Below, piece by piece: positions 36,481 through 46,791 of a DNA stretch of 64,000 nt. The notes beneath the pieces are model-generated. The model did not search any database. It was not told where the DNA came from and saw only the letters and a list, made by a program, of their open reading frames with translations. Within the stretch, counting starts at the first letter, position 1. Each line of letters starts with the position of its first letter. The DNA comes from Rheinheimera maricola (GTDB lineage Bacteria; Pseudomonadota; Gammaproteobacteria; Enterobacterales; Alteromonadaceae): the NCBI RefSeq assembly GCF_016918075.2, contig NZ_JAERPS020000003.1, positions 372,001 through 436,000 on the forward strand, in the 5' to 3' direction. A program made the translations under genes and the position numbers.

Positions 36481-37860
36481 TCAGCCTTTACGCCAGCTGG
36501 TTACGCCGTTTTTATCTTCTACGATAATACCTTTTGCCGTTAACGCATCGCGGGCGGCGTCTGCTGCTGCCCAGTCTTTGTTAGCACGGGCTTCATTACG
36601 CTTGGCAATCAATGCTTCTATTTCGGCGACATCATCATCTGTCGCGCCTGATTGTAAGAACTGCTCAGCATCGCCCTGCAGTAAACCCAGCACACCGGCT
36701 AACAGGTTTAACAAACCGGCCAGCTCGGCAGCCTTGGCCGGTTCGGTTTCTTTAAAGCGGTTTACTTCACGTGCCAGTTCAAACAATACCGGTAAGGCTT
36801 CCGGGGTGTTGAAATCGTCATCCATTGCCGCTTTAAAGCGCACAATATAAGGGCTGTTTAAATCAATGCTGTGGCTTGGCGTAACATTACGCAGCGCGGT
36901 GTATAAACGGCCTAGCGCCGCATGGGCCTGTGTTAAGTTCTCTGCCGAATAGTTCAACTGGCTGCGGTATTGGCTGGATAACAAAAAGTAGCGTACGGCC
37001 TCGGCGTTGTATTCTGCCAGCACGTCTTTTACGGTAAAGAAATTGCCTAAAGACTTAGACATTTTCTCTTTATCTACCTGCACCATACCGGTGTGGATCC
37101 AGGTATTTACGTATTTGTGGCCGTGAGCACAAGTCGACTGGGCAATTTCGTTCTCGTGGTGCGGGAACTGCAAATCTGAACCGCCGCCGTGTATATCAAA
37201 ATGCTCACCTAAATGCTTGGCGCTCATGGCAGAGCATTCAATATGCCAGCCGGGGCGGCCATTGCCCCATGGCGATTGCCAGAACGGCTCGCCAGGTTTG
37301 GCGCTTTTCCACAGCACGAAATCCAGCGGATCGTCTTTATTGTCGGCCACTTCTACTCGCGAGCCAGATTGCAGCATTTCAAGGTTTTGCTGACTAAGCT
37401 CGCCGTAGGCTTCATATTTGCTAACATCAAACAATACATCGCCATCGGCCGCCACATAGGCATAGCCTTTGGCCACCAGGGTTTCAATCAGGGCGATAAT
37501 CTCAGCCATATGGGTGGTAACGCGCGGCTCGATATCGGCCGGCAGTAAACCCAGCGCGGTAAAATCGGCGTGCATGGCTTGGGTAAAGCGTTCGGTTAAC
37601 GCATCACAGCTTTCGTTGTTTTCGGCGGCGCGCTTAATAATTTTGTCGTCTACGTCGGTAATATTGCGCACGTAAGTCACGTCAAAGCCGGAGAAACGCA
37701 GATAGCGGTTAATGATGTCAAAGGCGACATAAGTGCGGGCGTGGCCGATGTGACAGTAATCATAAATGGTAATACCGCAGACATAGAGCCCCGCTTTACC
37801 GGATTCAATTGGTGTAAAAAGTTCTTTTCTTCTGCTTAAGGTATTATAAATATGTAACAT
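36481..37860 (-). CDS. cysS: Cysteinyl-tRNA synthetase
   Basis: 459 residues (E. coli 461). Class I synthetase: zinc-binding [16 protein letters not shown] includes Cys28 and the HIGH motif (about 37-40), the other zinc ligands lie in WHIECSAMS and FPHHENE, and KMSKS is in [11 protein letters not shown] (about 266-270). The DALR-type C-terminal domain is complete. It charges tRNA-Cys. It is divergent from ppiB across 156 bp, the same neighbourhood as in E. coli. Confidence 0.97.
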   Translation of the reverse strand: MLHIYNTLSRRKELFTPIESGKAGLYVCGITIYDYCHIGHARTYVAFDIINRYLRFSGFDVTYVRNITDVDDKIIKRAAENNESCDALTERFTQAMHADFTALGLLPADIEPRVTTHMAEIIALIETLVAKGYAYVAADGDVLFDVSKYEAYGELSQQNLEMLQSGSRVEVADNKDDPLDFVLWKSAKPGEPFWQSPWGNGRPGWHIECSAMSAKHLGEHFDIHGGGSDLQFPHHENEIAQSTCAHGHKYVNTWIHTGMVQVDKEKMSKSLGNFFTVKDVLAEYNAEAVRYFLLSSQYRSQLNYSAENLTQAHAALGRLYTALRNVTPSHSIDLNSPYIVRFKAAMDDDFNTPEALPVLFELAREVNRFKETEPAKAAELAGLLNLLAGVLGLLQGDAEQFLQSGATDDDVAEIEALIAKRNEARANKDWAAADAARDALTAKGIIVEDKNGVTSWRKG

Positions 37861-38016
37861 GTCTTCCCCGAATCCTTTGACTAAATACGCTAAACCAGTG
37901 CAGCGGCTGCAACAGCGCGCTAGTGTATCACCGGCACCCTAACGCGGCTATCCTTGCTTTATGATTTGCTCGGCGTGCGGTAGAATAGCGCCACTTTGAA
38001 CTAAGGACACCCTATT

Positions 38017-38511
38017 ATGATTAGCTTACACACCAATTACGGCGTAATTAAATTAAACCTGTTTGCCGACAAAGCACCGGCTACAGTAGAAAATTTTATC
38101 AGCTATGTAAAAGACGGCTTTTATGACAACACCATTTTTCACCGGGTGATTAATGGCTTTATGATCCAGGGCGGTGGTTTTACCGGCGAAATGGAGCAAA
38201 AAGAGACTAAGGGCAAGATAAAGAATGAAGCCAACAATAAAGTAGCCAATAAGAAAGGTACTATTGCGATGGCACGCACCAATGAGCCGCATTCAGCGAC
38301 ATGCCAATTCTTTATAAACATTGCCGATAACGACTTCTTAAACTTCAGTTCTGAAACAGGTTCAGGCTGGGGCTACTGTGTATTTGGTGAAGTGGTAGAA
38401 GGAATGGACGTAGTCGATGCCATTAAAAAAGTGGCCACAGGAAATAAAGCAGGCCACAGCGACGTGCCGGTAAAACCAGTTATCATCGAAAAAGCTGAGC
38501 TACACGATTAA
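38017..38511 (+). CDS. ppiB: Peptidyl-prolyl cis-trans isomerase B, cytoplasmic cyclophilin
   Basis: 164 residues (E. coli 164). No signal peptide, so the cytoplasmic form. Cyclophilin active-site blocks: [15 protein letters not shown] (about 46-60) with the catalytic Arg, [19 protein letters not shown] (about 83-101). AAGGA lies upstream of the ATG. It is followed nine bases later by lpxH; the cysS/ppiB/lpxH order is conserved in gammaproteobacteria. Confidence 0.96.
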   Translation: MISLHTNYGVIKLNLFADKAPATVENFISYVKDGFYDNTIFHRVINGFMIQGGGFTGEMEQKETKGKIKNEANNKVANKKGTIAMARTNEPHSATCQFFINIADNDFLNFSSETGSGWGYCVFGEVVEGMDVVDAIKKVATGNKAGHSDVPVKPVIIEKAELHD

Positions 38512-38520
38512 GCATTGTTG

Positions 38521-39294
38521 ATGTCTGAGCTGATGTCTGAACCGCATACGCTGTTTATCGCCGATCTGCATTTAGCTGCAGATCGGCCCGATATAACGGC
38601 AGCCTTTTTGCGTTTCTTGCGCCAGCAAGCCATCAAGGCCGACGCGCTGTATATTCTGGGCGACCTGTTTGAAGTATGGATTGGTGATGATAACCCTGAG
38701 CCATTGCTTGATACGGTGGCATCAGCGCTATCTGAGCTTAAGCAACACATACCTGTGTACTTTATTCATGGTAATCGTGACTTTATTTTACGTCAGGGCT
38801 ATGCCAAGCGTGCAGGTATGCAGTTGTTGCCGCAGCAACAGGTTGTAGACTTGTACGGTACGCCAACGCTGATTATGCACGGCGACAGTCTTTGTACGCT
38901 TGATATTGCCTACCAAAAGTTTCGTAAATGGTGGAACCAGCCTTGGTGGCAGTGGCTGTTGTTAAAAACCCCTCTTGCGTATCGTCAGAGATTAGCCGCC
39001 AAAGCCCGGCGTAAAAGTGCCGCCCACAAAGCCCGCTACGCTGAACAGCAGCAAGGACAACAGCAACCGCAGATTATGGATGTTACCCCAAGCGAGGTAC
39101 CCAGGGTAATGGCCGAAGCCGGCGTGTTGAAACTGATCCATGGTCATACCCACCGACCAGCAGTACACCGGGTTGATATCAACGGTGAACCAGGCGAGCG
39201 TTATGTCTTGGGTGACTGGTATACACAAAGCAGTTATTTGCGCGTTAGCGCCAGCCAATGGCAGCTGCATTTTACCGACCTTGCTCAAGCATAG
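38521..39294 (+). CDS. lpxH: UDP-2,3-diacylglucosamine diphosphatase
   Basis: 257 residues from the ATG at 38521; an ATG at 38533 is equally possible, neither has a strong ribosome site. It hydrolyses UDP-2,3-diacylglucosamine to lipid X in lipid A synthesis, at the inner membrane surface. Calcineurin-type metal ligands are all visible: FIADLHL, ILGDLFE, FIHGNRDF, IMHGDS, and LIHGHTHRPAVH. Length and motifs match E. coli LpxH (240), with a Gln-rich insert at about 182-193. Confidence 0.95.
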   Translation: MSELMSEPHTLFIADLHLAADRPDITAAFLRFLRQQAIKADALYILGDLFEVWIGDDNPEPLLDTVASALSELKQHIPVYFIHGNRDFILRQGYAKRAGMQLLPQQQVVDLYGTPTLIMHGDSLCTLDIAYQKFRKWWNQPWWQWLLLKTPLAYRQRLAAKARRKSAAHKARYAEQQQGQQQPQIMDVTPSEVPRVMAEAGVLKLIHGHTHRPAVHRVDINGEPGERYVLGDWYTQSSYLRVSASQWQLHFTDLAQA

Positions 39295-39323
39295 AATTGG
39301 TAGGCATCACGTTCGCGTGTATA

Positions 39324-40088
39324 TCAGGCCGGAATGCCGCTATGAAATTTAAAATCTGCATCCACGGTGCTAATTAACTCTGCTTCAACAGCGGCAAAGA
39401 AAGCAATACGGTCACTGATATCTTCGTTTGCTATATCTGTCGCCAGCGCTAGATAATCCTGATAATGCCGGGCTTCTGAACGCAGTAACGAAGTATAAAA
39501 ATCGCCAATTGGCTTTGGCAAAAGTGGCGCCAGTTTAGCAAAACGTTCGCACGAGCGAGCCTCAATAAAAGCGCCACAAATAAGTTTATCAACCATAGCC
39601 GCTGGCTCGTATGTACGCACATGGCGCAATAGCCCTTTGGCATAACGGCTCGAGGTTATTTTTTTATATGCGATACCGTGCTCAGCCATCACTTCCAGTA
39701 CTTGATAAAAATGGTGCAGTTCTTCTTTAATCAACAACACCATTTTGTCGATTAAATCTTGTGCATACTTACTGCTCGCTTTTGGCAACATCGACTTTTT
39801 CAAGCTAAGTCCGGCCAATGCTCGCCAATCGCCTTGCTCGCGGTAAGTGAATTCCTCATAGGGCTGTAACCATTGCAACAACGCGTCTGCACTTTGTTCA
39901 TTTACAGCGTAGCGACGGATCAGATACATGGCGCTCTGCGCTGCTTTCAACTCACAAATCAGATGGTCTAGTAATAACACCGGTAAGCTTTCAGGCAACC
40001 TAGCTTGCGCCAGCCATTTATCCGGCGTTTCACACAGCAGAAACTGCTGAACGGGTTGAAGTAACTGGCGGATCTCTGCGCTTAACAT
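39324..40088 (-). CDS. miaE: tRNA-(ms2io6A)-hydroxylase
   Basis: 254 residues from the ATG at 40088 (MLSAEIRQLLQPVQQFL); an in-frame upstream extension to 40166 lacks family character. It hydroxylates the 2-methylthio-isopentenyl group at A37 of tRNAs reading U-starting codons, using a di-iron centre. Ligand motifs: LLDHLICELKAAQSAMYLIR (Glu), EELHHF (ExxH), IEARSCERF and SEARHYQDYL (ExxH). Salmonella MiaE is the reference; E. coli K-12 lacks the gene. It converges on lpxH. Confidence 0.93.
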   Translation of the reverse strand: MLSAEIRQLLQPVQQFLLCETPDKWLAQARLPESLPVLLLDHLICELKAAQSAMYLIRRYAVNEQSADALLQWLQPYEEFTYREQGDWRALAGLSLKKSMLPKASSKYAQDLIDKMVLLIKEELHHFYQVLEVMAEHGIAYKKITSSRYAKGLLRHVRTYEPAAMVDKLICGAFIEARSCERFAKLAPLLPKPIGDFYTSLLRSEARHYQDYLALATDIANEDISDRIAFFAAVEAELISTVDADFKFHSGIPA

Positions 40089-40285
40089 GTTATAACTACT
40101 TGAACAAAAACTGCCGACTATTATAGCGGATTGTGCTGTCGGCACCAGCACAAGCTGATCTGGCACAAGCCATGTTCAAATTTCGTGCAAGATGCTTGAC
40201 GAAGCGCTTAATATTGTTCATAACTGATGTAACGGTTATCGCAAAGTAACCCGGTAGTATAGACGTAGTGACAAGGATAATAATT

Positions 40286-40885
40286 ATGATATTGAATCAC
40301 TTATGGGGACTGTATGCACACCCGAAAGAAGAGTGGCATACGATAGATACAAGACATGAAAGCTTTCGTTACAGCCTGATCCATATTTTATTGGTAGCAC
40401 TGATACCCTCAGTGTGCGCCTATTACTCTGCGGTGCATTTAGGCTGGAGCATTGGCGTGGGTGACCGCATTATGCTAACCCACGACAGTGCGCTGATGTT
40501 GTCGGTCGCGATGTATATTGCCTTAATTGGCGGTGTATTTGCGCTGGCTCTGTTGGCACATTGGATGGCACATACTTTTGGTGCTGAACCTACCTACACC
40601 CAGACCTTAGAACTGGCTGCCTACACTTCAACACCATTGTTTATGGTCGGGTTTGCCGGTTTATATCCTGAGCTATGGGTAGTAATGACGGTAGGCCTGG
40701 TGGGCTTGGCTTACTCGGTATATTTGTTGTATGTCGGCGTGCCGATACTGATGCATATTCCGGAAGAGCGTGGCTTTATTTACGCCAGCTCGGTAGTTAC
40801 CTGTGGCTTAATTTTACTGGTCTGCATTATGACGGCTACTGCCATTTTATGGAGTTCTGGTTTCGGTCCGACGTTTACTAATTAG
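40286..40885 (+). CDS. Yip1-domain inner membrane protein
   Basis: 199 residues from the ATG at 40286, which has AAGGA nine bases upstream. Five predicted transmembrane helices: about 29-49, 69-94, 112-133, 138-160 and 173-194. The start MILNHLWGLYAHPKEEWHTI is typical of bacterial Yip1 proteins (YohC type). Function is unknown. It stands alone, divergent from miaE. Confidence 0.85.
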   Translation: MILNHLWGLYAHPKEEWHTIDTRHESFRYSLIHILLVALIPSVCAYYSAVHLGWSIGVGDRIMLTHDSALMLSVAMYIALIGGVFALALLAHWMAHTFGAEPTYTQTLELAAYTSTPLFMVGFAGLYPELWVVMTVGLVGLAYSVYLLYVGVPILMHIPEERGFIYASSVVTCGLILLVCIMTATAILWSSGFGPTFTN

Positions 40886-40903
40886 CACAAGTTTAACCGA
40901 CAA

Positions 40904-40928
40904 AAAAAGGGAGCTTTAGCTCCCTTTT
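40904..40928. terminator. Bidirectional terminator between yip1 gene and purF
   Basis: AAAAAGGGAGCT and AGCTCCCTTTTT form the stem with A and T tails; it sits 19 bases after the Yip1 stop and 22 bases after the purF stop on the other strand. Confidence 0.92.
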
Positions 40929-40949
40929 TATTCATTGCTGTTGCAACAA

Positions 40950-42461
40950 TTAGCCTTCGTTATAGGTTTCCAGATTGGTTGCCATCGCCGCACCAGATTT
41001 TTCTTTTGCCCCGTCACTACGCATTTGGTCTAACCGGTTCAGGTAATCCTGATCAATATCGTTGGTAACATAATTACCATCGAATACTGAGGTTTCAAAG
41101 CGCTTAATTTCTGGATTCTCTGTACGCACCGCTTCAATCAAATCTGGCAATGACTGGAAAATCAAACCATCAGCGCCAATAATATCGCAAATACTGTCCA
41201 CATCATGGCCATGGGCTATTAGCTCATTTGCTGACGGCATATCGATGCCATAAACATTTGGGAAACGAATTTCCGGCGCCGCTGAAGCAAAGTACACTTT
41301 CTTTGCGCCAGCTTCACGAGCCATATCAATAATTTGTTGTGACGTCGTACCACGCACTATCGAATCATCGACCAGCAGTACATTCTTATCTTTAAATTCC
41401 TGCTTAATCGCGTTGAGTTTACGCTTAACTGACTTTTTCCGCGCTTCCTGTCCTGGCATGATAAAAGTACGGCCGATATAACGGTTTTTTACATAACCCT
41501 GGCGATAAGGCAACCCTAATACCGTGGCGATTTGCAAAGCAGCATCATTACTAGTTTCAGGAATAGGTATAACCACATCAATATCTAAATGGGCCCATTC
41601 CCGCTTAATTTTTTGCCCCAGTACCGTCCCCATCGCTACGCGCGAGGCATACACCGAAATATTGTCGATGGTGGAATCTGGCCGGGCAAAATAAACATAC
41701 TCAAAAATACACGGCGTATAACTTGGATTTTCTGCACACTGGAAGCTATGTAATTCACCCTGCTCGGTAATGTATACAGCTTCGCCAGGAGACACATCAC
41801 GCAGTACTGTGAAGCCATCAGCATCCAGTGCCACGCTCTCTGACGCTACCATATACTCGGTACCAAGCTTGGTTTCACGCTTACCCATAACGAGCGGACG
41901 AATGCCGTTAGGGTCACGAAATGCTAGTAAACCGTGGCCAATAATTAGCGCTACTACCGCATATCCACCTTTGACTTTACGGTGTACATTGGCGACAGCG
42001 CGGAAGATATGTTCTGCTTGCAACTCCATAACACCGCTGTTATGCAGCTCATGCGCCAAAACGTTAAGTAACACCTCAGAATCTGAAGTAGTATTGACGT
42101 GGCGACGAGCAACGCGGAATATTTCATCTTTCAGAATATGTGAATTAGTCAGGTTACCATTGTGTGCCAATGAAATACCAAAAGGACTATTGACGTAAAA
42201 TGGTTGGGCTTCTGCCGTACTCGATGAACCAGCAGTCGGGTAACGCACATGGCCAATGCCCATGTTACCTGCCAGCCGCTGCATATGCCGTGCTTCAAAC
42301 ACGTCTTTAACCAAGCCATTGGCTTTGCGTAAGCGCAGCGTGTTGTGATCAACGGTAACAATACCGGCAGCATCCTGACCGCGATGCTGTAACACTGTTA
42401 AACCATCATACAGTGCCTGATTAACCGGGTATTTCCCCACAATTCCAACAATACCACACAT
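40950..42461 (-). CDS. purF: Amidophosphoribosyltransferase
   Basis: 503 residues (E. coli 505). First committed step of purine synthesis: PRPP plus glutamine to phosphoribosylamine. The nucleophile is Cys2 (MCGIVGIVG), so there is no propeptide, as in E. coli; glutaminase motifs [10 protein letters not shown] and HNGNLTN follow, and the PRPP loop is [16 protein letters not shown] (about 365-380). It follows cvpA by 21 bp. Confidence 0.97.
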   Translation of the reverse strand: MCGIVGIVGKYPVNQALYDGLTVLQHRGQDAAGIVTVDHNTLRLRKANGLVKDVFEARHMQRLAGNMGIGHVRYPTAGSSSTAEAQPFYVNSPFGISLAHNGNLTNSHILKDEIFRVARRHVNTTSDSEVLLNVLAHELHNSGVMELQAEHIFRAVANVHRKVKGGYAVVALIIGHGLLAFRDPNGIRPLVMGKRETKLGTEYMVASESVALDADGFTVLRDVSPGEAVYITEQGELHSFQCAENPSYTPCIFEYVYFARPDSTIDNISVYASRVAMGTVLGQKIKREWAHLDIDVVIPIPETSNDAALQIATVLGLPYRQGYVKNRYIGRTFIMPGQEARKKSVKRKLNAIKQEFKDKNVLLVDDSIVRGTTSQQIIDMAREAGAKKVYFASAAPEIRFPNVYGIDMPSANELIAHGHDVDSICDIIGADGLIFQSLPDLIEAVRTENPEIKRFETSVFDGNYVTNDIDQDYLNRLDQMRSDGAKEKSGAAMATNLETYNEG

Positions 42462-42482
42462 GGATTTTCTTCCTCGCCAGCG

Positions 42483-42971
42483 TTAGGGCTTTTGCATAAA
42501 ACTGGAATGGCTCTGCAAATATTCGAAGAACCATTCAATGATAAAACCAAATTCGGGGATCAGGATTGAACTTTGCCACCAGCTGGCGTCTGCAGCGGGC
42601 GTAAATGCATCCATAAAAAATAATATGGCGCTGACCACTAGCACACCGCGCAATGCACCAAATACCAAACCTAGAAAGCGGTCTGTGCCAGATAAACCAG
42701 TGGATTGCACTAGTTTGCCAATAATAAAATTGATTAATGCGCCAAGAATAAGGCTACAGATAAATAGAATAGCGATGGCGGTAGCGTTGCGAAGAGTTTC
42801 ATCCTGCATTGAGCTGAATAACCCTGCAAGGTGCGGATAGTATTGGCTGGCGATAAAAAATGCCAGGATCCACACAGCTAGCGAAATGGCTTCTTTAACG
42901 AAGCCGCGTATCAGACTAATAACCGCCGATAACGCTATAATTGCCATTATGGCAAAATCAACCCAGACCAT
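42483..42971 (-). CDS. cvpA: CvpA family membrane protein
   Basis: 162 residues (E. coli 162). Four transmembrane helices at about 4-22, 30-48, 66-88 and 101-122; the start [20 protein letters not shown] is typical. Required for colicin V production in E. coli and linked to envelope maintenance; the molecular role is unknown. Conserved partner directly upstream of purF. Confidence 0.95.
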   Translation of the reverse strand: MVWVDFAIMAIIALSAVISLIRGFVKEAISLAVWILAFFIASQYYPHLAGLFSSMQDETLRNATAIAILFICSLILGALINFIIGKLVQSTGLSGTDRFLGLVFGALRGVLVVSAILFFMDAFTPAADASWWQSSILIPEFGFIIEWFFEYLQSHSSFMQKP

Positions 42972-43030
42972 TTGCTACCAAAGGTTACTTGATGACGGCG
43001 CGCATTCTATCAAACTGCATGGCTGCTTGG

Positions 43031-43642
43031 CTAATTATTTTCAGTTGGTTGATAACTCATTACCGATAAACGTTCTATGCCGGTCAATTGTTGCAGTTTG
43101 GCCAGTTGCTGCTCCAGTTTTTCTTTACGCAATTCCGGCCCCACCAACACACTGGTCAGTTTTACGCCCTGGGAGTTGACGATATTACGGGTAAACGTGA
43201 CAAAACCCGCCTGACGTAATTTGGTGACTAATGCGTTGGCATTTTGCACTTTGCTAAAGCTGCCTACTCTTACCACCCAACCCGCTTCAGCTAAAGCCGG
43301 GTTAGTGACTGCAGCATCGGGTTGCGCCACAGGCTCAACGGTGACCTGAGTAAATTCTTGCGATGGCAGCTCACCACGCAGGTCGGTATCAGCTAACGGC
43401 TGTTCATCTAGTGGCTGCTCATCAACTGGCGCGGTCGTGGACTCTGCCGCGGCGTCGACAAAAGGTTGCTGCGCAAACACCTGTTGTTGCTGCACGCCCT
43501 GAAATTCTGGCCGGTTAGGGATCACTTTAAAATCATCTTTTACCACCTGCTTTTCACCATCAAGCAAATCTGGCAGGAAAATAATACCTGCAGTCACCAG
43601 AATCGCGGTGCCCAATAAACGATGTTTAAATGCGGGTGTCAC
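43031..43642 (-). CDS. dedD: SPOR domain protein (DedD-like)
   Basis: 203 residues. A single N-terminal membrane helix (about 8-25), a Pro/Gln-rich periplasmic linker, and a C-terminal SPOR domain (about 125-200, WVVRVGSFSKVQNANALVTK...VLVGPELRKEKLEQQL). SPOR domains bind denuded glycan at the division septum; DedD promotes cell constriction in E. coli. The gene overlaps folC by 4 bp and holds the dedD position in the folC-dedD-cvpA-purF cluster. Confidence 0.9.
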   Translation of the reverse strand: MTPAFKHRLLGTAILVTAGIIFLPDLLDGEKQVVKDDFKVIPNRPEFQGVQQQQVFAQQPFVDAAAESTTAPVDEQPLDEQPLADTDLRGELPSQEFTQVTVEPVAQPDAAVTNPALAEAGWVVRVGSFSKVQNANALVTKLRQAGFVTFTRNIVNSQGVKLTSVLVGPELRKEKLEQQLAKLQQLTGIERLSVMSYQPTENN

Positions 43643-44916
43643 GTTGCCTCCTGACTGCCTGCCAAAACGGCTGACACAGTGAAAAAAGAACCAAATACGA
43701 CCAGTAACTCATCCGGCTGCAATTCTGCACTGATCTGCAGATAAGCCTGTTGTACATCAGCATGCAAATGCACTTGGGCGGTTGCTGCACTTAAGTTATC
43801 TGCCAGTTGCTGAGCTGAAGCCCCTCTGGCACCGCCTAAGCTGACAAGATGCCATTGATCAAATAACTGCGTCAAGGGTAACAGAGTTTGATGAATATCC
43901 TTATCTTTTAACATACCCGTTAATGCAACTATACGTGCAAAGCGCGGCTTAAGCCGCTGGAGTTGTGCGGCTAAATAGGCCGCAGATTGAGGATTGTGCG
44001 CAACGTCAACGATGACGCCGGGCCGCTGCTGCAGCCATTGCATACGACCAGGCAATGTCAGATGGGTTAGTACCGCATGCAATTGCTCCGGCGTTGGCAA
44101 TACGGCCAGCTGTTGCAGCACCGCCAGTGCGCAAGCGGCATTTTGCACCGGCATCGCCGGTAACGGTAAGCCGTTGTAAACCGCACTGCTACTTTGCCAT
44201 TGCCAGCTATCTGCGCGTTCGGAGTAGTGGAAATCACGCTGTACCAACATCGTGTTACACTGCAGTGCTGCGCCATGCTGCAATACAGATTGCGGAGGGT
44301 TTAACTCGCCAATCACCGTAGCGCCACCAAGACGAAAAATACCGGCTTTTTCCCGACCAATCGTTTCCCGGTCGTTACCCAGCCAGTCCTGGTGATCCAG
44401 GTCAACGGTCGTGATCACACTGACATCAGGCGTAACTATATTAGTAGCGTCTAACCGCCCGCCCAGACCCACTTCTATCAAACAGAAATCCACTTGCTGC
44501 TGTTGCAACAAACGAAACGCCACCAGCGTAGTAAACTCAAAGTACGTCAGTGCGGTGTCGCCACGCAGCTGTTCTATAAAAGCAAAAGCGCTGGCCCAAT
44601 CAGCATCGGCGACATCTTTGCCATTGAGTCTTAAGCGCTCATTAAACGTTAACAAATGCGGAGAACTGTATACACCAACGCTAAAACCCTGCGCCAGCAG
44701 TAATTGTTCTAAACAACAGGCGGTAGTGCCCTTGCCGTTGGTACCGCCGATTAAAATGATTTTACCGGGCAGAAGCTGTAAGTCGGCGCGCTGAGCGACC
44801 TGAAGTACGCGCTCAAGACCGAGTTCAATTTGATGGACCGGATGGTTTTGCTCAATATAACAAAGCCAATCGGCCAGGCTGTGGCACGATTGGCTATTTA
44901 GTAAAGCAGTAGACAT
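43639..44916 (-). CDS. folC: Dihydrofolate synthase/folylpolyglutamate synthase
   Basis: 425 residues (E. coli 422). ATP-dependent Mur-ligase fold: P-loop IGGTNGKGTTACCLEQ (about 56-71), SPHLLTFNERLRLNG, the omega-loop region GLGGRLDATN, and DVAHNPQSAAYL for the C-terminal domain. It adds glutamate to dihydropteroate and extends folate polyglutamate tails. It lies 7 bp after accD. Confidence 0.95.
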   Translation of the reverse strand: MSTALLNSQSCHSLADWLCYIEQNHPVHQIELGLERVLQVAQRADLQLLPGKIILIGGTNGKGTTACCLEQLLLAQGFSVGVYSSPHLLTFNERLRLNGKDVADADWASAFAFIEQLRGDTALTYFEFTTLVAFRLLQQQQVDFCLIEVGLGGRLDATNIVTPDVSVITTVDLDHQDWLGNDRETIGREKAGIFRLGGATVIGELNPPQSVLQHGAALQCNTMLVQRDFHYSERADSWQWQSSSAVYNGLPLPAMPVQNAACALAVLQQLAVLPTPEQLHAVLTHLTLPGRMQWLQQRPGVIVDVAHNPQSAAYLAAQLQRLKPRFARIVALTGMLKDKDIHQTLLPLTQLFDQWHLVSLGGARGASAQQLADNLSAATAQVHLHADVQQAYLQISAELQPDELLVVFGSFFTVSAVLAGSQEAT

Positions 44917-44923
44917 GAAACCC

Positions 44924-45799
44924 TTAAGCGGCGTCGTGCTCCGATACCGGAGCAGGCAGCTGCATAAACTTAGCGACTAATCGCGCAATTGTATCGCGCA
45001 TTTTGCGCCGGTCAACAATCATATCAATGGCGCCGTGTTCCAGCAGAAACTCACTGCGTTGGAACCCTTCCGGCAGCTTTTCCCGCACCGTTTGTTCAAT
45101 AACACGCGGGCCGGCAAAACCAATCAAGGCTTTGGGCTCACCGATATTCACATCGCCAAGCATAGCTAAACTTGCTGATACGCCGCCCATGGTCGGGTCA
45201 GTTAATACTGAAATATAAGGTAGACCGGCTTCGCTCATTTTTGCTAAAGCCGCACTGGTTTTCGCCATCTGCATTAACGAAAATAACGCTTCTTGCATGC
45301 GCGCGCCGCCGCTGGCAGAAAAGCACACAAAGGGCACCTTGTGTTTTAATGCATGTTCAACACCAGCCACAAACTTGGCACCTACCACAGACGCCATAGA
45401 GCCGCCCATAAACTCAAACTCAAAAGCAGCCGCCACAATAGGCATACCTTTTAAGCTACCGTGCATTACCACCATAGCATCTTTTTCATTAGTGGCTTTT
45501 TGCGCAGCGCTGATGCGGTCTTTATAACGCTTACTATCTTTAAACTTCAGTAAGTCTTGTGGCTCAAGCTCGGCTGCCAGCTCTTTGGTAGTATTGGTAT
45601 CCAGAAAACTGGTTAAGCGCGCCCGGGCCGATACCCGCATATGATGATCGCACTTAGGGCATACGCCCAGGTTGCGGTCCAGATCAGCCTTATACAGTAC
45701 GGCTTCGCAGGAGGTACACTTGGTCCAGACACCTTCCGGGATATTTCGACGCGCGGAAGAAGAGGATGTTCTGGGCAGGATCTTTTCTAACCAACTCAT
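44924..45799 (-). CDS. accD: Acetyl-CoA carboxylase carboxyltransferase subunit beta
   Basis: 291 residues (E. coli 304). N-terminal C4 zinc ribbon [13 protein letters not shown]...CPKCDHHMR (about 27-55), then the crotonase-like carboxyltransferase domain with [20 protein letters not shown] and [14 protein letters not shown]. With AccA it transfers CO2 from biotin to acetyl-CoA to make malonyl-CoA. The zinc ribbon can bind nucleic acid and its own mRNA in E. coli. It precedes folC. Confidence 0.97.
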   Translation of the reverse strand: MSWLEKILPRTSSSSARRNIPEGVWTKCTSCEAVLYKADLDRNLGVCPKCDHHMRVSARARLTSFLDTNTTKELAAELEPQDLLKFKDSKRYKDRISAAQKATNEKDAMVVMHGSLKGMPIVAAAFEFEFMGGSMASVVGAKFVAGVEHALKHKVPFVCFSASGGARMQEALFSLMQMAKTSAALAKMSEAGLPYISVLTDPTMGGVSASLAMLGDVNIGEPKALIGFAGPRVIEQTVREKLPEGFQRSEFLLEHGAIDMIVDRRKMRDTIARLVAKFMQLPAPVSEHDAA

Positions 45800-45940
45800 A
45801 AAATTGTCCTATAGCTAACGGCACCGCTGACTCGCCATGCCGTAAAAAACGTTAAAAAACGCCGAAATTCAGTAAACCGGCGCTATTAAAGCATAAAACG
45901 TACAGCGTAGAATATAGAAAACTGGTCTTAGTAGTGCCAG

Positions 45941-46726
45941 TTAGACCGGTAAAAATAAAGGTCCCGCTTCCGTCCCTGGCACATTGAAATGTTCAGGGTA
46001 ATCGACATCGACCAAATATAACCCACCCGGTTTTGCCGTTGCCGCCGCGAGATTGCGGTTTTTTGCCGCTAACAATTCGCCAATCCACTCTGGCGGCCGA
46101 TTTTGCATGCCAACCTCTAACAAGCTACCGGTAATATTGCGCACCATATGATGTAAAAATGCATTGGCTTTAATATCCAGCACAATGAAATCACCCAAAC
46201 GTTTAATGTCTAAATGGTGCACATTGCGAAACGGCGTTTTAGACTGGCATTGCACTGCCCGAAATGAACTAAAATCTTGCTCGCCAAGCAGCAACGGCGC
46301 CGCCTGCTGCATAAGGTCTATATCCAGTGCTTGATGGTAATGGCTCAGTCCAGAGCGCAAAATAGCCGGTCGGTATTTTCGGTTATAAATAATGTATCGG
46401 TAACGCCTTGCAGTAGCGCTAAAACGGGCATGAAAATCATCAGCTACAGGCGTCGCCCAACGAACCGCAATAGCATCAGGTAGTTGAGCATTGGTGCCCA
46501 TAACCCAAGCTTTGGCATCCCGCTGCGCTGTTGTGTCAAAATGTACAACTTGGCCAGTAGCATGAACACCAGCATCAGTGCGACCAGCGCAAAACAGTTC
46601 AATTGGCTGGTTTGCTACTTTGCTAAGCGCCGTTTCCAGCTCTTGTTGCACACTATTTACGTCGCGCTGCCGCTGCCAACCATAGAAAGCCGAGCCGTCG
46701 TATTCAATCCCCAGAGCAATGCGCAT
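45941..46726 (-). CDS. truA: tRNA pseudouridine(38-40) synthase
   Basis: 261 residues (E. coli 270). Catalytic Asp in [19 protein letters not shown] (about 45-63); other TruA blocks are [12 protein letters not shown] (about 9-20) and [17 protein letters not shown]. It makes pseudouridine in the anticodon arm of many tRNAs. It lies 65 bp after fimV, 141 bp before accD, with dedA absent from the position it occupies in E. coli. Confidence 0.96.
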   Translation of the reverse strand: MRIALGIEYDGSAFYGWQRQRDVNSVQQELETALSKVANQPIELFCAGRTDAGVHATGQVVHFDTTAQRDAKAWVMGTNAQLPDAIAVRWATPVADDFHARFSATARRYRYIIYNRKYRPAILRSGLSHYHQALDIDLMQQAAPLLLGEQDFSSFRAVQCQSKTPFRNVHHLDIKRLGDFIVLDIKANAFLHHMVRNITGSLLEVGMQNRPPEWIGELLAAKNRNLAAATAKPGGLYLVDVDYPEHFNVPGTEAGPLFLPV

Positions 46727-46791
46727 GCCGCCTCCTAATGATAAACGGCAGCGATTATAGCGTAACCGCGGCTAATGTGCAGTGCAGAAGC